In this document: positions 13,381 through 19,500 of the stretch, piece by piece | Position numbering within the stretch: position 1 is the first letter of the stretch | Layout: each line of letters opens with the position of its first letter | Source: DAIDAN01 sp049303335 | GTDB taxonomy: Archaea > Aenigmatarchaeota > Aenigmatarchaeia > Aenigmatarchaeales > DAIDAN01 | Assembly: GCA_049303335.1 (NCBI GenBank) | Contig: JBAQNA010000026.1 | Location: forward strand, 1 to 19,500 | Direction of reading: 5' to 3' | Length of the DNA stretch: 19,500 bases | Notes under the pieces: model-generated | Databases searched by the model: none | What the model was told of the DNA's origin: nothing | What the model saw: the letters and a program-made list of their open reading frames with translations, nothing else | Program-made: the position numbers and the translations under genes

Positions 13381-14183
13381 TAAACAAACTTTTATCAAAG
13401 GTAAATGAAAAAGGCTCTTCTTTTGCAAAAATTATACTAAAAATTACCTCTGAAATGTCGCATAAAGAAACAACAAACACTTCTGCAGAACATGCGATAA
13501 AATCGGCGGTTTTTTACATTAATTTGTTGGATTTATATCATGAAAGCAAAGACAAAAATTATGCGACTTTCTCTAAAAATGCTGATATTTTTCGTCGGGA
13601 AGCTGACAAACAGAGAAGCAAAATATATAAATTTATTCCTGCCGCATTCAGAAAAGATCTTGAAGAAGTAGAGCGCAAAGCGCTGACTTTTTTCGATTAT
13701 GAAGATAAAATCAGAAAAAAGATAAAAGAAGGCATCAGGTTCAAAGAAAGTGAAATATACAAGTATACATATATGAGAGCCGGAGATAATTTAATTTATG
13801 GCAAAATAATAGAAAGTTTTTTTCCAGAATGGTGCTTGACGGAAGAACTTCGCATAAACACAATGTTATTTGACATGTGCAAAGATATGATAGATTATAA
13901 TGATGATGTCAAAAATGAATTGCCTAATGTGCTGTATATGTATTTATGCACAAAAAAGAAAAAAATGGAAATGCCTTGCGATATTAAGGGCGCGATAATA
14001 ATGGCTAAAAGAATAGGCATATCCGCACAAATCATAAATTTTGCGTCAAATCAGAAGAAAAAAGCTTTAACGTCCGATAATCTGGAAAAATCTCAGACTT
14101 TGAGAAACGCAATTTTGTATCGCAACGATTCTCTAATTCAAGCTCTGACTAATGGTATTAAACCAAAACCATTCAAATTTTAA
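13377..14183 (+). CDS. Unknown helical protein coupled to MazG-like enzyme
   Basis: A 268-residue, Lys-rich, almost wholly helical protein with no signal peptide or transmembrane segment. The most notable stretch is residues 160-190, a helix with regularly spaced acids (D166, D170, D173, D176, D177) continuing into KNELPNVLYMYL. Together with YMRAGDNLIYGKIIESFF this faintly recalls the Asp-rich metal sites of class I isoprenoid synthase folds. The likeness is weak and no full DDxxD pair is present. It starts within the stop of the MazG-like gene (4-nt overlap), so the two products are made together and may act on the same nucleotide or nucleotide-like substrate. The function is unknown. The region is conspicuously AT-rich. 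It stops 33 nt before rfcS. Confidence 0.75.
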   Translation: MINKLLSKVNEKGSSFAKIILKITSEMSHKETTNTSAEHAIKSAVFYINLLDLYHESKDKNYATFSKNADIFRREADKQRSKIYKFIPAAFRKDLEEVERKALTFFDYEDKIRKKIKEGIRFKESEIYKYTYMRAGDNLIYGKIIESFFPEWCLTEELRINTMLFDMCKDMIDYNDDVKNELPNVLYMYLCTKKKKMEMPCDIKGAIIMAKRIGISAQIINFASNQKKKALTSDNLEKSQTLRNAILYRNDSLIQALTNGIKPKPFKF

Positions 14184-14216
14184 AATATGAAAGTAAACTG
14201 AAAATCGGTGATAATT

Positions 14217-15167
14217 ATGTCTTTCGAAATATGGGCCGAGAAGTACAGGCCGAAAATGCTGGACGAGGTAATCGGGCAGAGGCACATAATCAAGAGGCTG
14301 AAGGGTTTTGTCGAGAAGAAGAACATCCCGCACATGCTTTTTGCGGGGCCCGCGGGATGCGGGAAGACCACGACGGCGCTCTGCATGGCGCACGAGCTTT
14401 ACGGGACGGGATGGAAAAGGAACTATCTTGAGCTGAACGCTTCCGATGAGCGCGGCATAAACGTAATCAGGATGAAAGTGAAAGACTTCGCGAGGACAAG
14501 GCCGATTGGCGCGAACTTCAAGGTCATCTGTTTGGACGAAGCTGACGCGCTCACGCAGGAGGCGCAGCAGGCTTTGCGAAGGACGATGGAAAATTACACA
14601 AGCTCGTGCAGGTTCATCCTTTCCTGCAACTATTCTTCCCACATCATAGAGCCGATACAGAGCAGGTGCGCGGTCTTCCGATTCAGGAGCCACACGAAGG
14701 AGGATGTTGTAGAATATTTGAAAAGGATTGCTACTGCCGAAAAGCTTAACGTTGACGGGAGCGGATATGACGCGATTCTTGAGCTTTCCGGCGGCGACTT
14801 GAGAAAGGTCTCGAACCTTTTGCAGACGGCTTCTATGGAGGAGAAGATTGATGAGAAAACAATCTATGATGTTGCCGCGCAGGCAGCGCCTGCTGACGTG
14901 AAAAAAATGATGGAGGAGGCGCTCGCGAAAAATTTCCTTGAATCGAGAAAATCGCTGCAGGATTTGCTTTTCAAGCAAGGCATCTCGGGAGAGGATATAA
15001 TCCGCGAGATTTCAAAGCAGGTTTACAACTTACAGCTTTCCGACAAGGAAAAGATTGAATTGATTGAGAAGGTAGGCGAGTGCGAGTTCCGCCTTGACCA
15101 GGGCGCTAACGAGCAGATACAGCTTGAGGCTTTGCTCGCAAAGTTCGCGATGTTCGGAAAAGGATAA
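14217..15167 (+). CDS. rfcS: Replication factor C small subunit
   Basis: 316 residues from the ATG at 14217; GGTGAT just upstream is a good Shine-Dalgarno site, and the family starts MSxxIWxEKYRP. AAA+ motifs are complete: Walker A GPAGCGKTT (44-52), Walker B LDEAD (106-110), sensor 1 SCNYSSHIIEPIQSRC, with the SRC arginine finger at 149-151. LSGGDLRKVSNLLQ is sensor 2. The C-terminal collar helices end LLAKFAMFGKG. Small subunits form the ATPase ring of the clamp loader with RfcL and load PCNA at primer-template junctions. rfcL lies 0.7 kb downstream in the same orientation. The gene is GC-rich, in sharp contrast to the AT-rich pair before it. Confidence 0.97.
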   Translation: MSFEIWAEKYRPKMLDEVIGQRHIIKRLKGFVEKKNIPHMLFAGPAGCGKTTTALCMAHELYGTGWKRNYLELNASDERGINVIRMKVKDFARTRPIGANFKVICLDEADALTQEAQQALRRTMENYTSSCRFILSCNYSSHIIEPIQSRCAVFRFRSHTKEDVVEYLKRIATAEKLNVDGSGYDAILELSGGDLRKVSNLLQTASMEEKIDEKTIYDVAAQAAPADVKKMMEEALAKNFLESRKSLQDLLFKQGISGEDIIREISKQVYNLQLSDKEKIELIEKVGECEFRLDQGANEQIQLEALLAKFAMFGKG

Positions 15168-15196
15168 ATAATAGTTCCCCTAATATTATTAGGTGG
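15164..15196 (+). promoter_or_regulatory. TATA box and palindrome upstream of the 82-residue ORF
   Basis: GATAAATAAT (about 15164-15173) overlaps the rfcS stop codon and serves as a TATA-like box. It is followed by CCTAATATTATTAGG at 15179-15193, a palindrome with 7-bp arms and a single central base. The right arm merges into AGGTGG, the Shine-Dalgarno-like site just before the GTG at 15201. The position between TATA and start suits a repressor site. As RNA, the hairpin would also cover part of the ribosome-binding site. Confidence 0.5.
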
Positions 15197-15200
15197 AATA

Positions 15201-15449
15201 GTGAGTGATGAAGTAATACAGATATGGGAAATAAAGCCTGACAAAGTATTCTATGTTGCAAAAGCGGAAGTCGGCGGAAAAGTAAAGCTCTACGAGTCTT
15301 CTTATAATTCGGATTTTGACAGGAACGGGGAGGACGCAAAAAAGGCGCGCATGGAAATAAGAGATATGATTCTGAAAGACAATCCGTCTGCTTTATTAGA
15401 ATGGCCTTGGCTGTACGGTCTTGCTGCAAAACCGAAAGAAATGTTCTGA
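15201..15449 (+). CDS. Small hypothetical protein, 82 residues
   Basis: Starts with GTG preceded by AGGTGG 5 nt upstream, one of the clearest ribosome-binding sites in the window. The product (MSDEVIQIWEIKPDKVFYVA, then KVKLYESSYNSDFDRNGEDA, then an acidic/basic helix, then LLEWPWLYGLAAKP) has an alternating strand-helix appearance with aromatic residues. There is no signal peptide or membrane segment. I do not recognise it. It lies between rfcS and rfcL with its own TATA box and palindrome, so it is probably not simply part of the rfc unit. Confidence 0.7.
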   Translation: MSDEVIQIWEIKPDKVFYVAKAEVGGKVKLYESSYNSDFDRNGEDAKKARMEIRDMILKDNPSALLEWPWLYGLAAKPKEMF

Positions 15450-15460
15450 CAAAATTAAGC

Positions 15461-15470
15461 ATTTAAAGAT
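15461..15470 (+). promoter_or_regulatory. TATA box of the 110-residue ORF
   Basis: ATTTAAAG at 15461-15468 is centred about 25 nt upstream of the ATG at 15490, so a leaderless transcript is expected. This supports the ATG at 15490 over a longer reading that overlaps the previous gene. Confidence 0.5.
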
Positions 15471-15489
15471 TAATTTCCAATATTTTTGT

Positions 15490-15822
15490 ATGACTAATGT
15501 AAAAATCTATTTTGCCGGAGAAGACGGAATGATAACAGATGAAATATCTTCAGGCGAATTGGAAAAATATTTAAAAAGCGGGTTTGATATTGGAAATTTA
15601 AATTTTCTAAAAATAAATAATGTGAATGATGCTATTTTGCAAATAAATACCAAAAAAGGAAAAAACAGGCGAAAATCTATTGTTTCTAATTATATTAAGG
15701 GTGTAAAAACTATTGGAGACGCCATAGAATACCACAGGAAGGAGACAGGAAAAGAACTTGTGGTTTATATTACTGAAAGAACGGAAAGGGTTGCAGAAAA
15801 TTTCGGTGTTTTAATAAAATGA
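15490..15822 (+). CDS. Hypothetical protein, 110 residues
   Basis: AT-rich gene for a Lys-rich cytosolic protein: MTNVKIYFAGEDGMITDEIS, a helix (SGELEKYLKSGF), LKINNVNDAILQIN, a basic loop KKGKNRRKSIVSNYIKG, and a closing helix-strand (TIGDAIEYHRKETGKELVVYITERTERV). The compact alpha/beta layout with a basic loop could bind nucleic acid, but I recognise no family. A TATA box 25 nt upstream suggests a leaderless transcript separate from its neighbours. It separates rfcS from rfcL, and its base composition is unlike both. Confidence 0.7.
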   Translation: MTNVKIYFAGEDGMITDEISSGELEKYLKSGFDIGNLNFLKINNVNDAILQINTKKGKNRRKSIVSNYIKGVKTIGDAIEYHRKETGKELVVYITERTERVAENFGVLIK

Positions 15823-15834
15823 AAATATCCTTTT

Positions 15835-15844
15835 CTTTAAATAA
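15835..15844 (+). promoter_or_regulatory. TATA box of rfcL
   Basis: CTTTAAATAA at 15835-15844 is about 25 nt before the rfcL ATG at 15865, indicating a leaderless rfcL transcript independent of rfcS. Confidence 0.5.
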
Positions 15845-15864
15845 TTTCCAATATAATTCTTGCT

Positions 15865-16992
15865 ATGAGATTCGTTGACAAATACCGCCCGAAAAGTCTT
15901 TCCGAAGTGCTGGGGCAGGAGCTTGCGAAGAAGGAGGTTGTTTCTTTTCTCGAAACTTGGAAGCAGGGAAAGGCTTTGTTGCTGCACGGCAGCCCGGGCT
16001 CTGGAAAAACTTCTTTTGTGGAGGCGCTCGCGAAGGAAAGAAACATTGACCTGCTTGAGCTGAACGCTTCCGATGTTCGGACCGAGGAGGCGATTACAAG
16101 AATTCTGGGGCAGGCTATCAAGCAGAAGTCGCTTTTCAAAAAAGGGAAGGTGATTCTTTTTGACGAGATTGACGGCCTCGCGTCGATAGACAGGTCAGCG
16201 GCCGCGGTGAACAAGATAATCAATGAAAGCAGGTTCCCGATAATACTCACCGCGAACGACGCCTACGCGAAAAAACTGCAGAACATAAGGCCGCACTGTA
16301 GGCTTGTGCAGTTCAAGAAAGTAAATTCGTTGACAATGGAAAAAAGGATAAGGGAAATATGCAAGCTTGAGAACATTTTGCTTGACCCTGTAAAGATAAA
16401 AATTCTCGCGAAGTCCGCTGACGGGGATTTCCGCGCGGCGCTCACGGACTTGGAAAGCCTGTCGGAAGACGTTGACACTGAAATCGGATTCAGGGAAAGG
16501 GAGAAAAACATTTTCGAGGTTCTGAAAATAATTTTCAAGAGCAGGAACATCGAGAACGCGAGGCAGGCGATAAGGGACTGCGACAAGCCGCTGGAGGAGG
16601 TGATGTGGTGGGTGGAGCAGAACATTCCGCTGGAATACGAAAAGCCCGAGGAAGTTGCGCAGGCAATGGAGTCGATAGCGCAGGCGGATTTGTTCAGGAG
16701 CAGGATAATCCACAACCAGAACTACAGGTTCTACGTTTACATAAACGACATGATAGCCGCGGTCTCGCTCGCAAAGGAAAAGCCTTACATCAAGTTCAGC
16801 CCTTACAGGCCGCCGCAGCGCCTGCTTGTCCTGGGCAGCACGAAAGGCGAGAGGGCGGAGACGAAAGAGACATGCATAAAGCTCGGCAGGGAACTGCACT
16901 GCTCGATAAAAAAGATAAGGAACGAGTATTTGCCTTATGTGAGGATTATGGAGAAAAGGATGGAGAAGACGCAAAATATTATCAGCACCTAA
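15865..16992 (+). CDS. rfcL: Replication factor C large subunit (short form)
   Basis: 375 residues. Motifs: MRFVDKYRPKSLSEVLGQ start, Walker A HGSPGSGKTS (41-50), LNASDVRTEE, Walker B LFDEIDGL (98-105), sensor 1 ILTANDAYAKKLQNIRPHC, and ADGDFRAALTDLESL as sensor 2. It lacks the SRC arginine finger of the small subunit, as expected for the large one. It is shorter than most archaeal RfcL proteins (400-500 residues or more). The C-terminus ends EKRMEKTQNIIST with no recognisable PCNA-binding box (QxxLxxFF-type), which usually closes the protein. The 3' end overlaps the convergent gene at 16982 by 11 nt. With RfcS it loads PCNA. GC-rich, like rfcS. Confidence 0.96.
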   Translation: MRFVDKYRPKSLSEVLGQELAKKEVVSFLETWKQGKALLLHGSPGSGKTSFVEALAKERNIDLLELNASDVRTEEAITRILGQAIKQKSLFKKGKVILFDEIDGLASIDRSAAAVNKIINESRFPIILTANDAYAKKLQNIRPHCRLVQFKKVNSLTMEKRIREICKLENILLDPVKIKILAKSADGDFRAALTDLESLSEDVDTEIGFREREKNIFEVLKIIFKSRNIENARQAIRDCDKPLEEVMWWVEQNIPLEYEKPEEVAQAMESIAQADLFRSRIIHNQNYRFYVYINDMIAAVSLAKEKPYIKFSPYRPPQRLLVLGSTKGERAETKETCIKLGRELHCSIKKIRNEYLPYVRIMEKRMEKTQNIIST

Positions 16993-17401
16993 TTGCTCCC
17001 GGAATCAGAAAGCCTTCCTTGCCTTCAACAAAGTTTTTCCAACGAGGTACTGTAATAGGATAACCTCTCCTAAAATAGTGCCGCACCTTCCCTACTTCTT
17101 TATATTCTACTATTCCATGAGTTTCCGGACTTTCAGGTTTTCTTTCTTCCTGCTGGATTTTGCGAAACAAGTCGGTGCGCAAAAAGTAAGTTATGCTATT
17201 GTCTCCGAAACCGTCGCTCGGATAACTCGGAAAATGCAATTCAACCCTTGCGATGCGTCCGGCTTTTACTAATTTGCTTAACAAATCTTTCTCATAAGAA
17301 ACAGGGTTTCCGCTCAAATCAGAGACTTTCTGCGGCGTAACATAGCCTTCTTTTTCCACAAAGTCTTCTCTTGCCATCAATTCCTTAAATTGGCTGCTCA
17401 T
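16982..17401 (-). CDS. Hypothetical protein downstream of aIF-1A, winged-helix-like
   Basis: About 139 residues from the ATG at 17401; a GTG at 17410 is an alternative and lies one base after the aIF-1A stop. The middle (YVTPQKVSDLSGNPVSYEKDLLSKLVKAGRIARVELHF) looks like a helix-turn-helix with a wing. It is followed by GDNSITYFLRTDLFRKI and a C-terminal part with aromatic-basic residues (KVRHYFRRGYPITVPRW). I do not recognise the family. It is probably co-transcribed with aIF-1A and could be a regulator or an RNA-binding protein. Its stop lies inside the 3' end of the convergent rfcL gene. Confidence 0.7.
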   Translation of the reverse strand: MSSQFKELMAREDFVEKEGYVTPQKVSDLSGNPVSYEKDLLSKLVKAGRIARVELHFPSYPSDGFGDNSITYFLRTDLFRKIQQEERKPESPETHGIVEYKEVGKVRHYFRRGYPITVPRWKNFVEGKEGFLIPGAIRC

Positions 17402-17411
17402 AATATTCACG

Positions 17412-17723
17412 CTAAAAGTTCACATTCTTGACATACCCTTTCTTCCTGAGCCAGTTTGTCTGCGTGCTTGTGTACCGCCAGATTATGTCCGCGCGCTCCT
17501 CGGACTGGACTTTCCACGGCGCAATCATCACGAGGTCGCCGAGCTTTATCCAAACCCGCTTTTTCATCTTGCCGGGTATCCTGCAAATCCTCGTGAGCCC
17601 GTCCTCGCATTCCACCCTTATCCTTCCCGCCCCGAGCATCTGCACCGCCAGCCCGAGAACCTCGCCCTGCTTCGGTATCCTTATCCTCGCGATTTCCGCC
17701 TGTTCCTGCTCGTATTCCACCAT
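17412..17723 (-). CDS. eif1A: Translation initiation factor aIF-1A
   Basis: 103 residues from the ATG at 17723. The S1-like OB fold is complete: GEVLGLAVQMLGAGRIRVEC, EDGLTRICRIPGKMKKRVWI, KLGDLVMIAPW, then ADIIWRYTSTQTNWLRKKGY. An acidic N-terminal tail (MVEYEQEQAEIARIRIP) is usual for archaeal proteins. aIF-1A occupies the 30S A site and helps start-codon selection. The codon chosen over the GTG at 17732 matches the family's usual beginning. The gene leads into a small hypothetical (stop 17412, next start 17410 or 17401). Confidence 0.96.
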   Translation of the reverse strand: MVEYEQEQAEIARIRIPKQGEVLGLAVQMLGAGRIRVECEDGLTRICRIPGKMKKRVWIKLGDLVMIAPWKVQSEERADIIWRYTSTQTNWLRKKGYVKNVNF

Positions 17724-17732
17724 TAATATCAC

Positions 17733-17760
17733 TGTATAATTATTCTTTTATTGTATAATT
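17733..17760 (-). promoter_or_regulatory. aIF-1A promoter with a 9-bp direct repeat
   Basis: TGTATAATT occurs at 17733-17741 and again at 17752-17760, 19 bp apart. Between them, on the leftward strand, lies AATAAAAGAA, an A/T-rich TATA-like element about 25 nt before the ATG at 17723. Either repeat could be a TATA element or a regulator half-site. Confidence 0.4.
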
Positions 17761-17783
17761 GTTTAAAACAAACTGTTATAAGT

Positions 17784-18440
17784 CTAACCCTTCTTCGGGA
17801 TTTTTCTTATCAGGATAAACTTCCTGTGCACGTCCCTGCCGTCTATTTTCGTGACGATCTTCGAGCTTTTCTTTATGTCCGAATGGAACTTTTTCCTGAC
17901 ATCTGCCGCGGCAGCGCCGACCGCAAGCTTGTTTCCGACCTTTACGTCGAACCCTCCGTCGACTTCAGTTATTCTGTAAAAGGTTTTTCTTTCCAGCATT
18001 CCGAAAATGTCCCCCATTCTTTCCAGATCATTTTCGTCAAAGCCGCGCAGCTGCAAAACAGCCTCGTAATAACCGCTGTGCTTTCTCGAGCACGAGGAGC
18101 ATATGACTTTGTTGATATGGAATACGGCTTCATGAGTTTCCTTTATCACATCGTCCGAGGAATGCGGAGTCAGAAAAAAAGTTGCCGTGATTTTTTTCAA
18201 GCCCTCTTTTGCCTCCACCTTCGCGACCTTTCCCCTGACCTTGCCCAGGCTTTCGACGGTTTTTTCAATGCTAAAGTCAATCCACTTGTTCCTTGCGAGC
18301 ACCTTCTTGCACTTGCTGCATTGCGTTATTTCTATCTTCTTCGGCAGCTCCACGAAAGCGCGCTTTCCGATGCAGTCTTCGCACGCGCCTTCCACAAGCT
18401 TGTCAGTCGTTTTGCCGCATACAAAACAGAATTTTCTCAT
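17784..18440 (-). CDS. nmd3: NMD3 family protein
   Basis: A 218-residue homologue of NMD3, the eukaryotic 60S export adaptor; archaeal members are thought to act in large-subunit maturation. The N-terminal zinc-binding domain shows paired CxxC motifs: C5/C8, C20/C23, C41/C44 and C114/C117. The family body follows (FFLTPHSSDDVIKETHEAVF, then HSGYYEAVLQLRGF, DGGFDVKVGNKLAVGAAAADVRKKF and GRDVHRKFILIRKIPKKG). It lies upstream of aIF-1A in the same orientation, which fits a ribosome-related cluster. The length is like other archaeal NMD3 proteins and shorter than the eukaryotic one, which adds export and kinase-regulated regions. Confidence 0.9.
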   Translation of the reverse strand: MRKFCFVCGKTTDKLVEGACEDCIGKRAFVELPKKIEITQCSKCKKVLARNKWIDFSIEKTVESLGKVRGKVAKVEAKEGLKKITATFFLTPHSSDDVIKETHEAVFHINKVICSSCSRKHSGYYEAVLQLRGFDENDLERMGDIFGMLERKTFYRITEVDGGFDVKVGNKLAVGAAAADVRKKFHSDIKKSSKIVTKIDGRDVHRKFILIRKIPKKG

Positions 18441-18485
18441 AAAACTATTTCTGCGGAAGACTATTTATCTGCCTGCCAAACAGCG

Positions 18486-19500
18486 CTAATAAACGTACCA
18501 CAGCGAAAACGTGAGCTTGACCGTCGCGGGCACGTCGCAGCAGAATGTCAGGAACGAGTTGACGTTCACGCTGTTCTTGACGTTTTGCGGCGTAACAAGA
18601 TAGAAGTTCTCGGAAAGCGACGCCGCGGCTGCTTTGGCAAGCGCCCTGTGCTCGTCGCTTACTGTCTTGTTGTCGGAGAGCCAGACAGCGGTGCCGTTTT
18701 TTGCCATAAGCGAGTATGTTATTGCGCTTTCCCCTTTCAGTATGTTGTTTCCCGCAACCAGGCTTTCTCCGGTGTTAAGGAAATCCTTGAACACAAAGCT
18801 CTTGTTCAAAGGCTGGAACACGACCCCGCTCTTGTCCGCCCATATTTTTTTCACCCTGAAAGAATATTTTTTTCCGTCAGGACTTTCCGCCTCGGGAAGG
18901 GAAAATATCCCGCCTTCGCCCAGCACTATGCCATAATCTTCCAGCCCCGCATTTGTTCCCGTTGTGTTTATTTTTTTCTGGCTGTCCCAGATATTCCATG
19001 TTCCCCTGTACGTTCCCGTTCCGCCGTCTGCCGTTGGAATGTCAAAACCGAATCCGAGGAAATATTTCTCGATGTTTGTCCCGGCGGGGCTGTATGACGT
19101 AAAATTCTGATATGACGCGGACCCGCCAGCGCTTGACAGGTTGAAAATGCTCAGAAAGTCGGCGCCGCCCGAAGCGGGCTGGATTGCGATTATGCCTTTT
19201 CCCGCCTTAAGATATTCGGAAACTTTTTGCCTGTTAGCCGTCCAGTCCGCATCAGCATAATTTATGAAAACCGCCACGTCATAGTTTCCCGGAATGGAAG
19301 GCAGTGCGTTCAAGTCAATTTTCTCGATTGTAAAATTCACGATGCCGCCGTTGAACAATGTCTGGGTGAAAACGCTTTTTGCGTATGAAAGCTGCGCGTC
19401 GGAACACGGACAAGCCATGAGTATTCTTGTTTTTGGCGCGCCTTCAGCATAAATTGAATATTTCACGTTTGTAGGTTTTACCGCCTCGATTTCCCTTATT
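18486..19500 (-). CDS. Large hypothetical surface protein, partial (runs off right edge)
   Basis: The frame is open to the window edge, so the start is beyond 19500; the GTG at 19466 is not needed as a start because IREIEAVKPTN precedes it in frame. About 338 residues are visible. The first ~120 (TRILMACPCSDAQLSYAKSVF, YDVAVFINYADADWTANRQKV, KAGKGIIAIQPASG) have the alternating strand-helix form of a class I glutamine-amidotransferase-like (ThuA/DUF4159-type) fold, but no catalytic Cys-His pair is evident. The rest is rich in beta strands, Gly and Asn, with several NxS/T sequons, suggesting extracytoplasmic location. It ends NSFLTFCCDVPATVKLTFSLWYVY. The function is unknown. Confidence 0.72.
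   Translation of the reverse strand, partial: IREIEAVKPTNVKYSIYAEGAPKTRILMACPCSDAQLSYAKSVFTQTLFNGGIVNFTIEKIDLNALPSIPGNYDVAVFINYADADWTANRQKVSEYLKAGKGIIAIQPASGGADFLSIFNLSSAGGSASYQNFTSYSPAGTNIEKYFLGFGFDIPTADGGTGTYRGTWNIWDSQKKINTTGTNAGLEDYGIVLGEGGIFSLPEAESPDGKKYSFRVKKIWADKSGVVFQPLNKSFVFKDFLNTGESLVAGNNILKGESAITYSLMAKNGTAVWLSDNKTVSDEHRALAKAAAASLSENFYLVTPQNVKNSVNVNSFLTFCCDVPATVKLTFSLWYVY

Noticed and set aside
14133..14978. A 281-codon leftward open frame opposite rfcS
   Set aside because: RfcS on the other strand has complete AAA+ motifs; the antisense product is Arg/Leu/His-rich with no recognisable fold.
16195..16974. A 259-codon leftward open frame opposite rfcL
   Set aside because: Antisense shadow of a clear RfcL gene; composition is typical of a non-coding frame.
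17751..19097. A 448-codon rightward open frame opposite NMD3 and the surface protein
   Set aside because: It is antisense to two genes with recognisable or coherent protein features, has no domain of its own, and its openness is explained by the GC-rich third positions of the opposite strand.
1..19500. CRISPR arrays, insertion sequences or integrase genes
   Set aside because: No regularly spaced repeats, transposase motifs or tyrosine/serine recombinase signatures were seen in any frame.

Overview
The window is archaeal. It encodes both clamp-loader subunits (RfcS, RfcL), the C/D-box guide RNP proteins Nop5 and fibrillarin (FlpA), translation initiation factor aIF-1A, an NMD3 homologue, ribosomal protein eS17 and a family-4 uracil-DNA glycosylase. 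Many starts have a TATA box about 25-27 nt upstream of the ATG, which is typical of leaderless archaeal transcripts. Compact coding, convergent gene ends that touch or overlap, and several shortened or degenerate core proteins suggest a small-genome (DPANN-like) lineage. That placement is an inference, and I cannot name a species.

Layout. Positions 1-77 hold the 3' tail of an unidentified rightward gene. Positions 77-1077 hold a leftward fic gene bracketed by two copies of one inverted repeat (GGTGACTAC...GTAGTCACC). Leftward udg follows (1073-1654), then a small rightward hypothetical gene (1772-2035). Positions 2075-5868 hold a type III restriction-modification operon, leftward, mod then res. 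Positions 5928-6003 hold a decayed copy of the 3' end of flpA. Positions 6062-7145 hold an HTH-nucleotidyltransferase/HEPN pair of the MNT/HEPN toxin-antitoxin type. The leftward series at 7148-10240 (nop5, orf180, a methyltransferase, flpA) is the guide-RNP pair with two extra genes between its members. A thymidylate-kinase-like gene with a ruined P-loop (10286-10870) diverges from eS17 (10962-11153).

Positions 11174-12970 encode a secreted transglutaminase-like protein. It diverges from an AT-rich pair, a MazG-like pyrophosphohydrolase and an unknown helical protein (13045-14183). rfcS (14217-15167) and rfcL (15865-16992) are separated by two small genes with their own promoters. A leftward block follows: a helix-turn-helix-like hypothetical, aIF-1A, NMD3, and a large protein that runs off the right edge.

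Two themes stand out. First, gene pairs usually found together (nop5/flpA, rfcS/rfcL) are split by accessory genes, and AT-rich accessory blocks alternate with visibly GC-richer core genes. Second, three accessory modules (fic, type III R-M, MNT/HEPN) lie in the first 7.1 kb, and two of them carry marks of insertion: fic is flanked by duplicated inverted repeats, and MNT/HEPN is flanked by a direct duplication of the last ~70 bp of flpA. The second case looks like integration into the 3' end of a protein-coding gene with restoration of the gene end. No tRNA, rRNA, CRISPR array or recognisable insertion sequence is visible. No gene-free stretch exceeds 300 bases; the longest, 5869-6061, holds the flpA remnant and two promoters.
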